42,500 bases of DNA, from positions 1-42,500 of the forward strand of contig CAJNDS010000627.1 in the NCBI GenBank assembly GCA_905221605.1, written 5' to 3'. Below the pieces are notes generated by a model. The model made no database searches. It was given only the letters and a program-made list of their open reading frames with translations, and had not been told where the DNA came from. This stretch comes from Symbiodinium natans (Eukaryota; Sar; Dinophyceae; Suessiales; Symbiodiniaceae). The position numbers were made by a program, and so were the translations under genes. This document shows, piece by piece, positions 10,569-18,429 of this stretch; the first letter of the stretch is position 1, and each line of letters begins with the position of its first letter.

Positions 10569-10613
10569 AAGGTCCCTTCTGAAGGGTCCCCTCCTTTAGT
10601 CCCTTGATGTGAG

Positions 10614-10673
10614 GATGGGATGTCGGAATGCTCTCCGTGCTGTTCAGTTGCTCGGCTGGATGTGGAAGTTTGG
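10614..10673 (+). CDS. Putative exon (LRAVQLLGW)
   Basis: Follows TTGATGTGAG and ends TTTGG|GTTTAG at the start of a TTTAGGG array. The frame reads MGCRNALRAVQLLGWMWKFG. The segment LRAVQLLGW resembles LRAVELLGW in the exon at 33157, suggesting a repeated or paralogous exon. Confidence 0.45.
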
Positions 10674-10675
10674 GT

Positions 10676-10765
10676 TTAGCGTTTAGGGTTTAGGGTTTAG
10701 GGTTCAGGGATTAGGGTTTAGGGTTTAGGGTTTAGGGTTTGGGGTTTGGGGTTTAGGGTTAAGGT
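10676..10765 (+). repeat. TTTAGGG array with variants
   Basis: About 12 units including TTTAGCG, TTCAGGG and TTTGGGG. It begins at the donor of the preceding putative exon. Confidence 0.9.
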
Positions 10766-11037
10766 AGTATGAGCAGCAAGACCCTAAACTCTAAATCCAA
10801 ACTAGACGCGGGCTTGCCGGCTTGAGGGCGTTAAGGTTTCGGGGCTCGGGTTGGTAGTAGGGCCCAGTCTAGAAACGCCAAGCAAGTACCCTCAATCCCC
10901 GGCCTTTTGGGTTCTGCGTTTTGCGGTTTAGGGTGTGGGGTTTGGCGTTTAGGGTGTAGGGTTTAGGGTATCCCCGTGCCTTTTGGGTGCTGGGTTTTGG
11001 GTCTAAGGTTCGTTGTGCAACTCCTGCAACGACTTAG

Positions 11038-11376
11038 CCTCTATCCTTGAGCAAAGCCCTCTCGCCCGCAAGCACCAGCTTCTTTCTCACTCACCCTGTA
11101 AAGTGCTGAAACAAACATTCGGGTCTTAGGGGCCTGGAGGCGAACTCCCGGGTTTAGGGTTAGGGTTCAGGGTTTAGGGTTCAGGGTTCAGGGTTTAGGG
11201 TTTAGGGTCCTCCTGCTGCGGGGACGCGCTTCCGGCAGCCCACGCCATGGCCTCCCTATCCTCCAAGATTTGCCTTGGGTCCTCTACTTCAGGGTTCAGG
11301 GTTTAGGGTTTATGGAGGGCGAGTTGAGGGCACCTGAAAACCCCGCACCCTCCGCTCGAAAGCGCTCGCGAGCTCA
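11038..11376 (+). CDS. Putative exon cluster (11038-11097, 11239-11293, 11329-11376)
   Basis: Exon 1 opens after CGACTTAG, reads SILEQSPLARKHQLLSHSP and ends at GTAAAG. Exon 2 opens after CCGGCAG, reads HAMASLSSKICLGSSTS and ends at G|GTTCAGGG. Exon 3 opens after GTTGAG, reads APENPAPSARKRSRAQ and ends at GTGTTC. Phases match: 1 left and 2 taken, then 2 left and 1 taken. Exon 3 has another open frame, so it is the weakest of the three. Introns are TTTAGGG-rich. Confidence 0.4.
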
Positions 11377-11514
11377 GTGTTCTAGGGCCCTTTAGCTCTC
11401 TTGGGGACTTAGGGTTTGGGGACTTTGGGGTATAGGGTTATAGGGTTTAGGGTTTAGGGTTTAGGGATTTCGTGTGCTTGTTGGGGCTTTCTAGGGCTCT
11501 CTTGGGACTTTGAG

Positions 11515-11594
11515 TTTTCGTTCCGAGGCTCCACTGGGGTGGAGCTCAAGCGCTTCCCGCAGGGACAGGCCGTGGAGATCTCCGTGCAGGCGCT
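11515..11594 (+). CDS. Putative exon, 80 bp
   Basis: Follows GGGACTTTGAG and ends GCGCT|GTTTGG. The preferred frame reads FRGSTGVELKRFPQGQAVEI, with strongly protein-like alternation of charged and hydrophobic residues. A second frame is open. A TTTAGGG array follows after ~15 bases. It can join the exon at 12075 in phase. Confidence 0.5.
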
Positions 11595-11609
11595 GTTTGG
11601 GGAATTCGG

Positions 11610-11722
11610 GCTTAGGGTTTAGGGATGTTTAGGGTTTAGGGTGTAGGGTTTTAGGGTTTTAGGGTTTTAGGGTTTAGGGTTTAGGGTTTAGGGTTTAGGG
11701 TTTAGGGTTTAGGGTTTAGGGG
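11610..11722 (+). repeat. TTTAGGG array with TTTTAGGG units
   Basis: About 14 units. Three carry an extra T, giving the 8-mer TTTTAGGG. Confidence 0.9.
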
Positions 11723-12060
11723 GGCTGGTTCGGGGGTGAAACCCGGCGGCTTAGTTAATATATTGGTCGAATAAAAATTACTAATCGTATTCCCATATAT
11801 ATATATATATATGATTATACGAAAAGAACCCCCCAAGATCCTTGTTCTAATTATTCAGGCCCCCCCAATTTTAGGGTTAGGGGTTTGGGCTTCAGGGTTT
11901 GGGGTGTAAGGTTTAGTGCCTTCGTTTACTCATGTTCGAGTCTTCAAGCCCCAAACTCCACATAAACCTTCAGCATCTAGCCCTATACCCTATCTAAACC
12001 CTAAACCCAACTCCCGAAGCCCTGGCGAAGCTCTAAACCCTAAACCCTAAACCCTAAACC
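11723..12060. other. AT-rich non-coding interval
   Basis: Contains an ATAT microsatellite at about 11795-11812 and degenerate telomere-type units. No coding segment was seen. Confidence 0.5.
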
Positions 12061-12151
12061 CTTTCATCTTCTAGGAGCTCGAAGCCTCCGCGGATCCTTA
12101 GCCCTCAGCCCTGGAAGCCTGTGAGGATTCAAGGGGTGGAAGGAGGGACCC
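12061..12151 (+). CDS. Putative 46-bp exon inside a duplicated block, copy 2
   Basis: Exon 12075-12120, identical to 10252-10297, with the same acceptor TTCATCTTCTAG and donor GTGAGG. It follows the exon at 11515 in a compatible phase (2 left, 1 taken). Confidence 0.45.
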
Positions 12152-12282
12152 GTAACCCTAAACCCTAAACCCGAAACCGTAAACCTTGAACCCTAAACCC
12201 ACATACCTAAAGCCGAACCCTGAAGCCCGAACCAAGCCGCATGTCCTCAAGGCTACTTAAGCCCGCAAGCCCCAAGCTCTTA

Positions 12283-12348
12283 GGGTTTAGGGTTTAGGGT
12301 TTAGGGTTTAGGGTTTAGGGTTTAGGGTTTAGGGTTTAGGGTTTAGGG
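12283..12348 (+). repeat. Pure TTTAGGG array, ~9 units
   Basis: Uninterrupted units between two non-coding pieces. Confidence 0.95.
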
Positions 12349-12730
12349 ACAGCCCTGCCCAGCCCTAGACTCTACTTAAATCCTAAAGCAGCAACCGGAT
12401 ATCTATGCCTCAAGGTGAACCGGTTCACTGGGCAAAAGGGGGCAGGGCCCCTCCACCCTAAGCCCTGAAGCGCAACCCCCTGCCAGACTCAGCAGACACT
12501 CACTTGTGTAAGCGTGTGCCCTGCACCCGAACCCTAAACCTGGGGCAAGACCTTGTCCCCGATCAAGCCCTAAAGATAACCCCCCAAGGCCCTTGCAAGC
12601 CACAACCCTAAGCAATGAACTCTAAAACCCGAAGCCATGAACACTAGAACCCTAGATTCCCAGAAGCACCCTAAGACACTAGAACCCTAAACGCCTAGAA
12701 GAACCATAGAACCCTTGGAGCCTCGAACCC
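12349..12730. other. Unique interval without a convincing gene
   Basis: CCCTAA-derived bases dominate. Two very short segments have splice-like borders: 23 bases after AAAGCAG ending at GTGAAC near 12417, and 15 bases after GACTCAG ending at GTAAGC near 12515. They are too short to call. Confidence 0.3.
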
Positions 12731-12739
12731 CAGAGGCCG

Positions 12740-12866
12740 AAACTCCCCCTAAACCCTAAACCCTACATCTAAACCCGAAACCCGAAACCCGAAACCCCAA
12801 ACCCTAAACCCTAAACCCTAAACCCTAAACCCTAAACCCTAAACCCTAAACCCTAATTGAACCCTA
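12740..12866 (-). repeat. CCCTAAA array, ~17 units
   Basis: Starts with CCCGAAA variants and becomes pure. The acceptor of the exon at 12941 lies ~75 bases downstream. Confidence 0.9.
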
Positions 12867-12940
12867 AACCCTAAACTCCCCCTAACCCCCATATTTCCCG
12901 CGAACCCAAACCTGAAATCGACAGGATTTGCTTGCCGCAG

Positions 12941-13726
12941 CCCATTCTTCGGGCACCGAGAATTTAGGCGCCACGAGGGACTACGGGTTACTCGTAGGAT
13001 TGAGGGCTGCTAGGGATTAAGGTTTACCTGAGACCCTGTTTACCTACAGATTAGTAGTAACTACTAACTACCCTTTATTAGTGGGTATATCCCACGATTA
13101 AGACTGTAGGTAAACAGGGTTTCCCAGGTACGGTTTCGGGCTTGCCGACTGTTCTTCCTTTTCCGAAAGCATTCGGCGTCGCAAATGCATAGCATTTGGA
13201 AGTAGGGGACCGTAGCACACACTCCTGACCCGAAACCCTAAACCCTACACCCCAATTTGCGTACCCGAGGTCGTGGAAGGGCTGGTTGTGGCTGAAGACC
13301 ATGGTACAAACCTGCCTTCTTCCTGCATCTTCTGATCCACGTTGCGCATGCTCATGCTGTGGACTATCCCTACGGGTCCATGTACCTCACCATTATATAC
13401 TTGGGCCCCGAATTTCTTATATAGGAAATACTCTAAGCCTGCGTTTTTTCTAAGCACCACAGGCCTTCGGAACCCTGAGCCCTAAACCCTATAGGCCTTA
13501 AAAGCCCTAAGCCCTAAGCACTAAACACTGCAGGGTTTAGGGTTTGGGGTTTAGGGTTTAGGGTTTAGGGTTTAGGGTTTAGGGTTTAGGGTTTAGGGTT
13601 TAGGGAAGTGCGGACATGAGGCCTGGATGTCCCCTACACCCGGGCGAATGGAGACGTGGCAAGAGCTGGACTGAGCCGTGTTTTGAGAGCTTCGAGGGGT
13701 TTGGGATTCAAAGGAACGCATATTTG
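12941..13726 (+). CDS. Putative gene model, 3 exons, unknown protein
   Basis: Exons 12941-12993, 13270-13303 and 13621-13726, with introns of 276 and 317 bp. Donors are GTAGGA, GTACAA and GTAGGG; acceptors are CCGCAG, CCGAG and ATGAG. Phases agree (0/0, then 1 left and 2 taken). Readings: SSGTENLGATRDYGLL, VVEGLVVAEDH, then LDVPYTRANGDVARAGLSRV. The joined text reads like a genuine soluble protein. Exon 3 ends directly in a telomeric array (TTG|GTAGGGTTTAGGG). A foldback element sits in intron 1. No family was recognised, and neither the start nor the end was found. Confidence 0.6.
13025..13130. repeat. Foldback element in a putative intron
   Basis: Arms TACCTGAGACCCTGTTTACC (from 13025) and the near complement ending at 13130 span ~25 bases each. 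The ~54-base loop has its own small palindromes, such as GTGGGTATATCCCAC. It resembles a miniature inverted-repeat element. Confidence 0.7.
13528..13606 (+). repeat. Pure TTTAGGG array, ~11 units
   Basis: Uninterrupted apart from one TTTGGGG unit. It lies just 5' of the acceptor at 13620. Confidence 0.95.
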
Positions 13727-13728
13727 GT

Positions 13729-13823
13729 AGGGTTTAGGGTTTAGGGTTTAGGGTTTAGGGTTTAGGGTTTAGGGTTTAGGGTTTAGGGTTTAGGGTTTAG
13801 GGTTTAGGGTTTAGGGTTTAGGG
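13729..13823 (+). repeat. Pure TTTAGGG array, ~13 units
   Basis: Begins at the donor of the preceding putative exon. Confidence 0.95.
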
Positions 13824-13984
13824 TCTAGCCCCCGAGCCCACTTGCAAAAGGGGTTTAGGGTTCAGGGCAGGAGGCCCATCGTTTAGATTCTGCTTAGGTC
13901 GGTCCACATACAGGGATGCTTTAGGGTCTAGAGGTTTAGGGTTTAGGGTTTAGGGTTTAGGGTTTAGGGTTTAGGGTTGTTGCC

Positions 13985-14065
13985 GAGTGCTAGTAACTAG
14001 GATCCAGAGCAGGCCCTTGTTCCGTTTTTTGGGGTTAAGCTAAGGGCACCCTTTTTTCAATCCCA
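13985..14065. repeat. Dispersed intronic repeat R, copy
   Basis: Contains CCAGAGCAGGCCCTTGTTCC, then TTTTTTGGGG and GGGCACCCTTTTTT. Related copies lie near 10078, 15300, 16228, 17510, 23900 and 40850. Because of this family, open frames inside it are not called exons. Confidence 0.5.
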
Positions 14066-14225
14066 TGCTATTCTGCGAGCCTAAAACACCCTAGACCCTA
14101 AACCCTAAAATTCTAAACATAAACCCTAAACCCAAGACCCCAAACCCAAAACCCTAAACCCTAAACCCTAAACCCTAAACCCTACACCCTACCAAAGCCG
14201 GAGCCTTGTCAGAGTACCCTCTGAG

Positions 14226-15895
14226 GCCTTCCGCCTCGCGTGACTGGCATGGCAGCCCGGGCCTTCGACGGAAGAATATCCTCCTACATCTTTGTAGGAG
14301 GTTTAGGGTTTAGGGTTTAGGGTTTTGGGTTAGGGGTTTAGGGTTTATGTTTAGAATTTTAGGGTTTAGGGTCTATGGTGCACCCGCAAGGTCCAGATTT
14401 TTGAGACAGACCCCCCTAAACCCCCCCCCAAAGCCGAAAATCGTATAGTCTACCACCCCAAAAAGACCTCCCCCCTCCCCCCCCCCCCCATAATACCTCC
14501 CAAAGAAAGCGTATGAGTTCTTGCAAGATATCTGTAAGGTCCCTGTTTCGGAGGGTTGAGAGTTGAGGGCTGGTGTTGGGCTTCGGAAATTGCGCCCCAC
14601 CAGGCCAGCCTCAAACCGTCCCTGACTGTCGACACAGAAACTGTTTAAACCCTAAGCCCGAAACCCGAAGCCCTAAACCCTAAACCCTAAACCCTAAACC
14701 CTAAACCCTAAACCCTAAACCCTAAACCCTAAACCCTAAACCCTAAACCCTAAACCCTAAACCCTAAACCCTAAACTGCCCTGAACGCGAACAACCTGGT
14801 TACTGTCTTTGTCTGCTGACTGCAACCCAGCTGCGGCCTAGATTACCATCGACGTCTATGCGACGTCCAGCCAGGAGTGCCAGGCACCGGCTGAAAGTTG
14901 GCCAAGTCACGTAGGGTTTAGGGCGTAGGGTTTGGTTTAGGTTTTTGGGTTTCGGGTTTAGGGTTTAGGGTTTAGGGTTTAGGGTTTAGGGTTTAGGGTT
15001 TAGGGTTTGGGGCGTGTAGCGTTCTAGGGAGAGCAGGCTGGGCATTTCTAGCCATGAGCACAACTTCCAAACCCCAAACCCCCTGCCCCAAACACAGTAC
15101 ACCTACGGGGTCCTTGAGGGAGGGCGTTTCATGGTGGGTTTAGGGTTTAGGGTTTAGGGTTTAGGGTTTAGGGTTTAGGGTTTCCTAGGGAACCTTACAA
15201 CAAGCCCAGCAACCTTAGGGAGTAGTGGGGAAGATTCGGGAGTCTTGGATTACGTACCCCGCTTGAACCCCCTTCCCTTAAGAGCCCTTTAAGTAGGACC
15301 CGGAGTAGGCCCTTATTTCCTTTATTTTGGGGTTGGGGCTCCCTTAGAATCCCTCGAAACCAAAAAGGGCACCCTTTTTATTACCAGGTCTACAGTAGAC
15401 TCCAGAAAGTTGGAACATGGTTCAAGGATGATTAGAGCTGGGATTCCCTTTTGTATACTTTTTGGGGTATGAGGATAAGGATGTTCCAACTTTTTGGAGT
15501 TTGCTGTAGTTAAGCTGGGTCTAGCCCTAAACCCTAAACCCTAAACCCTAAGAACCTGGTCAACTTTCGGATTTCTTCCGCTCTGGCCGGCAGTTGCATC
15601 ACACGCTGCAGACGGAGAAGACCCTGAAGGCCGCCAAGCCCAACTGCATGGGGGTTTAAGGTTTAGGGTTTAGGGTTTAGGATCTAGGGTCGGTCTAGGG
15701 TCTTTAGGGTCCAGGGTTTGGGGTCTAGGGCCTCTAGGGTTCAGGGTTAGGGCTTAGGGTTTCGTGTTTAGGGTTTAGGGATTATGGTTTTGGGTTTAGG
15801 GATTGTAGCTTCGAGCTTCTGGCTCTGTGGCTTCCAAGCTTCAGTCTGCTGTCAGCAATAGAGCTCATGACGCCCTCCTTTTTGTGGATGCCTAA
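14226..15895 (+). CDS. Putative gene model, 4 exons ending in TAA
   Basis: Exons 14226-14293, 14842-14910, 15594-15653 and 15809-15895. After the first exon all junctions are phase 0. Donors are GTAGGA, GTAGGG and G|GTTTAAGG; acceptors are CTGAG, CCTAG, GGCAG and TTGTAG. Readings: TGMAARAFDGRISSYIF, ITIDVYATSSQECQAPAESW, HHTLQTEKTLKAAKPNCMG and, in the last exon, SKLQSAVSNRAHDALLFVDA followed by TAA at 15893. The introns hold CCCTAAA then exon then TTTAGGG in the typical order. The first exon takes two bases from an exon not identified. The protein is not recognised. Confidence 0.6.
14640..14777 (-). repeat. Pure CCCTAAA array, ~18 units
   Basis: The longest pure array in this orientation. 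It lies ~65 bases 5' of the acceptor at 14841. Confidence 0.95.
14911..15010 (+). repeat. TTTAGGG array starting at a donor
   Basis: The first bases after the putative exon are GTAGGGTTTAGGGCG, followed by ~12 mostly pure units. Confidence 0.9.
15137..15182 (+). repeat. Pure TTTAGGG array, ~6 units
   Basis: Lies inside the putative intron 14911-15593. Confidence 0.9.
15386..15516. repeat. Foldback element in a putative intron
   Basis: Arms GACTCCAGAAAGTTGGAACA and TGTTCCAACTTTTTGGAGTT pair within longer, ~85% matching arms of ~32 bases around a ~60-base loop. It sits at the end of a dispersed repeat R copy that holds the perfect hairpin AAAAAGGGCACCCTTTTT. Confidence 0.7.
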
Positions 15896-16064
15896 CACCT
15901 TTGGGACCAAGCGAACCATAAAGGGCTTAAGGTTTAGGGCTTCGGGTTTTAGATTTAGAGTTTAACATTTAGGGTTCAGCATTGATGTTTCAAAAAACAG
16001 GGATTGCAGTAGTACAGGGTATTTGACCGCGTTCATTGGGTCCCCAAGGCAGTACCCTCATTTC

Positions 16065-16118
16065 AGGGTTTAGGGTTTAGGGTTTAGGGTTTAGGGTTTA
16101 GGGTTTAGGGTTTAGGGT
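16065..16118 (+). repeat. Pure TTTAGGG array, ~8 units
   Basis: Uninterrupted; followed by a C-run at about 16125-16137. Confidence 0.95.
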
Positions 16119-16396
16119 TGCCCACCTCCCCCCCCCCCACCATCCCTTCGCCCTCGTTTATGGCTTGGGTTGCTGGGGCTGCCTGCCCTAAACCCATTTT
16201 TGAGGGGTTTTTGAGGATCTACCGAAGGCTTCTCCGATGTCCAGTAGTGCCCTTGTGTTGCCTTGAACCGGGGCATCAGGACCCCTGATAAACCTTTTCC
16301 AGCGGTTTAGGGTTCAGGGTTTAGGGTTTGGGGTTTAGGGTCCCGGGTTTAGGGTTTAGGGTTCAGGGCCACGTGTCTGTTCCAGGGCTTGCACAG

Positions 16397-16455
16397 TCCA
16401 CGCGGCTTTTTGGATGGTCCCAGGATCCAACGACCTTCTTCTAGTTGAAGCCTGA
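16397..16455 (+). CDS. Putative terminal exon
   Basis: Follows CTTGCACAG, is open as HAAFWMVPGSNDLLLVEA and ends in TGA. An alternative acceptor inside it (CTTCTTCTAG at 16444) opens a different frame, LKPEALEKEGDKPK. Only one can be right. Not linked to a neighbour. Confidence 0.35.
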
Positions 16456-16481
16456 AGCCTTGGAGAAAGAAGGGGACAAGC

Positions 16482-16730
16482 CTAAACCCTAAACCCTAAA
16501 CCCTAAACCCTAAACCCTAAACCCAACCTCGGGAAAAACACGGTACAACCCTTAACCCAAAACCCTTTTCAAACCCTGGAAGCCCAAAGCCCAAAAGCTT
16601 TCCGGACTCAAACTTGAGAGCTTAACGCCCCAACCTCTAAAGCCCTAAACCCTGAACTCTAAACCCTAAACCCTAAACCCTGAACCCTGAACCCTAAACC
16701 CTAAACCCTAAACCCTAAACATTACACCCT
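16482..16730 (-). repeat. Two CCCTAAA arrays
   Basis: Pure units at 16482-16526 and mixed units (CCCTGAA) at 16640-16730, separated by ~110 bases of degenerate sequence. Confidence 0.85.
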
Positions 16731-16929
16731 CAATAAACCCTAAACTAAACCCCAAACCCTCAACCATCTCTATCACAGAGCAATTTAAACCCCATGAAAT
16801 TACATTCCCAGAAAACAAACAAACACTGTAGAATTCTATTCCCGTACCCATAAGACTCACTATGTGTCGCTTCTGGTCAAGCGTATGTCATCCCTAAACC
16901 CTAAACCCTAAACCCAACCTCGCGGCCAG

Positions 16930-18165
16930 GTGCGTGTGGACCACAGTGGCCCTCTCGCATGCATCTCCGTTCTAGCCTCGGCCAAGATGAGGGTTTAGGG
17001 TTTAGGGTTTAGGGTTGAGGGTTTAGGGTTTAGGGTTTAGGGGTTATCTTGAGTTTCTTGTGTCACTTTTTGCTAGTTCTCTTCATCCGGAGCAGCACGA
17101 AAGGAGCAGAGTTTGTGAGGAGAAGCGTGGGGGTCGTGCTACATTGTGTCCCTTCGGGGGAGCTGCGTGCTGGGCCTCTTTTCTCTTTTGTTTACCTAAC
17201 GTTCTTCCAAGCATGGGCTTTTTCTCCCTACACCCTAAACCCTAAACCCTAAACCCTAAACCCTAAACCCTAAACCCTAAACCCTAAACCCTAAACCCTA
17301 AACCCTAAACCCTAAACTAAAAAAACCTAAATAGAGGGTTGAGGGTTGCGGGCCTGCCCTAAACCCCAAGCCATTTCTGCTCAGGTCCATGCTGACCGAC
17401 ACTGGGTGACGCAGTCGGCCTGCGGCCCAAAGGGTTTAGGGTTTAGGGTTTAGGGTTTAGGGTTTAGGGTTTAGGGCTTAGGGTTTGGAAGGAGCTCATG
17501 GGTGTTGTTCCAAGCCCAGTGGTACCCTTTTGCCTCTTTTTTTTGGCTCGGTCCTCTATAATCTGGTTACTGGGCTACTAAGAAGCCTAAACCCTAACCT
17601 AAATCCTAAACCCTAAACCCTAAGTCCTAAAATTCGATACAAGCACATCGATGAATGTAGGCTTCGGGGGCGGGCTGTAGAGTTCAGCCTGAAGCACTAA
17701 ACCACACCGCCTCACGCGAAACCCTCCAACAGCAATCCCGAAGCACTTTCCCCAAAGGCCTCCCCGATATTGCCCCTGTAAGGAGGAATATTTTTGCTTT
17801 ACTCCGGGCGGCGGGGGGGGTTGTAAGTAGTAGTGTAGCATCCTGGCCCCTTTTGAACTCTCCCACCCTAACCCCCCCCCCTCCCCGACGAACCCTACAA
17901 AAGCCCCCTTTTCTCCCTCCCCAAGGTGGTGGAAGGAAGGGCTGTGTAAGGGCCCCCTAAACCCTAAACCCTAAACCCTAAACCCTAAACCCTAAACCCT
18001 AAACCCTAAACCCATCTTTTTCCCCAAGTAAGAGCTGATTAATCCCAAGCTAGCCTTAAGAAGCCCTATTTGGGGAATACGGGCACCTTGCACCCTAAAC
18101 CACCTTATGATGCATAGCATAGCCACCCAGGTCGAGCAGCCGCTTGGCACTGATGGCTCCCTCAG
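16930..18165 (+). CDS. Putative gene model, 5 exons
   Basis: Exons 16930-16992, 17077-17114, 17385-17405, 17733-17777 and 18131-18165. Donors are G|GTTTAG, GTGAGG, GTGACG, GTAAGG and GTCTGC; phases agree throughout. Readings: VRVDHSGPLACISVLASAKM, FSSSGAARKEQS, SMLTDT, NPEALSPKASPILP and SSSRLALMAPS. Alternatives are open: the second exon can instead run on as FIRSSTKGAEFVRRSVGVV to about 17220, and the third to 17433 as VHADRHWVTQSACGPK. Intron 1 is TTTAGGG followed by a pyrimidine tract and TGCTAG. Moderate confidence in the region, low in the exact ends. Confidence 0.45.
16990..17044 (+). repeat. TTTAGGG array forming the start of a short intron
   Basis: Eight units directly after the exon at 16930. 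The putative intron is only 84 bp (16993-17076), of which ~50 are telomeric repeat. Confidence 0.9.
17226..17321 (-). repeat. Pure CCCTAAA array, ~13 units
   Basis: Uninterrupted; followed ~60 bases later by the acceptor at 17384. Confidence 0.95.
17433..17490 (+). repeat. TTTAGGG array, ~7 units
   Basis: Begins at the 3' end of the open segment 17385-17433. Confidence 0.9.
17955..18013 (-). repeat. Pure CCCTAAA array, ~8 units
   Basis: Lies within the putative intron 17778-18130. Confidence 0.95.
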
Positions 18166-18429
18166 GTCTGCCCCCACCCTGACTTGGCTTTCGGGGTTTG
18201 GGGTTTACGGTTTAGGGTTTGGGGATTGGGGTTTGGGGCTTGGGGTTGAGGGCTTTTGGTTTTGAGATGGTGGTTTGTGGTTTGGGGTTCAGGGTTCAGA
18301 ACTCTAAACCCTAAACCCTAAATCCTAAACCCTAAACCCTGAAACCTAAATCCTAAACCCTAAACCCTACGCCCTGAACCCTAAATCGCGCGGGTTGCGA
18401 GGCGTTGGGGCGTGGTCTGGGGCTGTCAG

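Noticed and set aside
13245-13460. 71-codon minus-strand frame starting MVLRKNAGLEYFLYKK
   Set aside because: It reads plausibly, but no minus-strand splice context was found and the plus strand has an exon here that joins both neighbours. Kept as a doubt, not a call.
16017-16067. Open 51-bp segment between TACAG and G|GTTTAGGG reading YLTAFIGSPRQYPHF
   Set aside because: Part of it (CAAGGCAGTACCCTCATTTC) matches the dispersed repeat family R, so the open frame is not good evidence of an exon.
16228-16290. Open segment reading IYRRLLRCPVVPLCCLEPGH
   Set aside because: GATGTCCAGTAGTGCCCTTG is a copy of dispersed repeat R (compare 10078); treated as a repeat.
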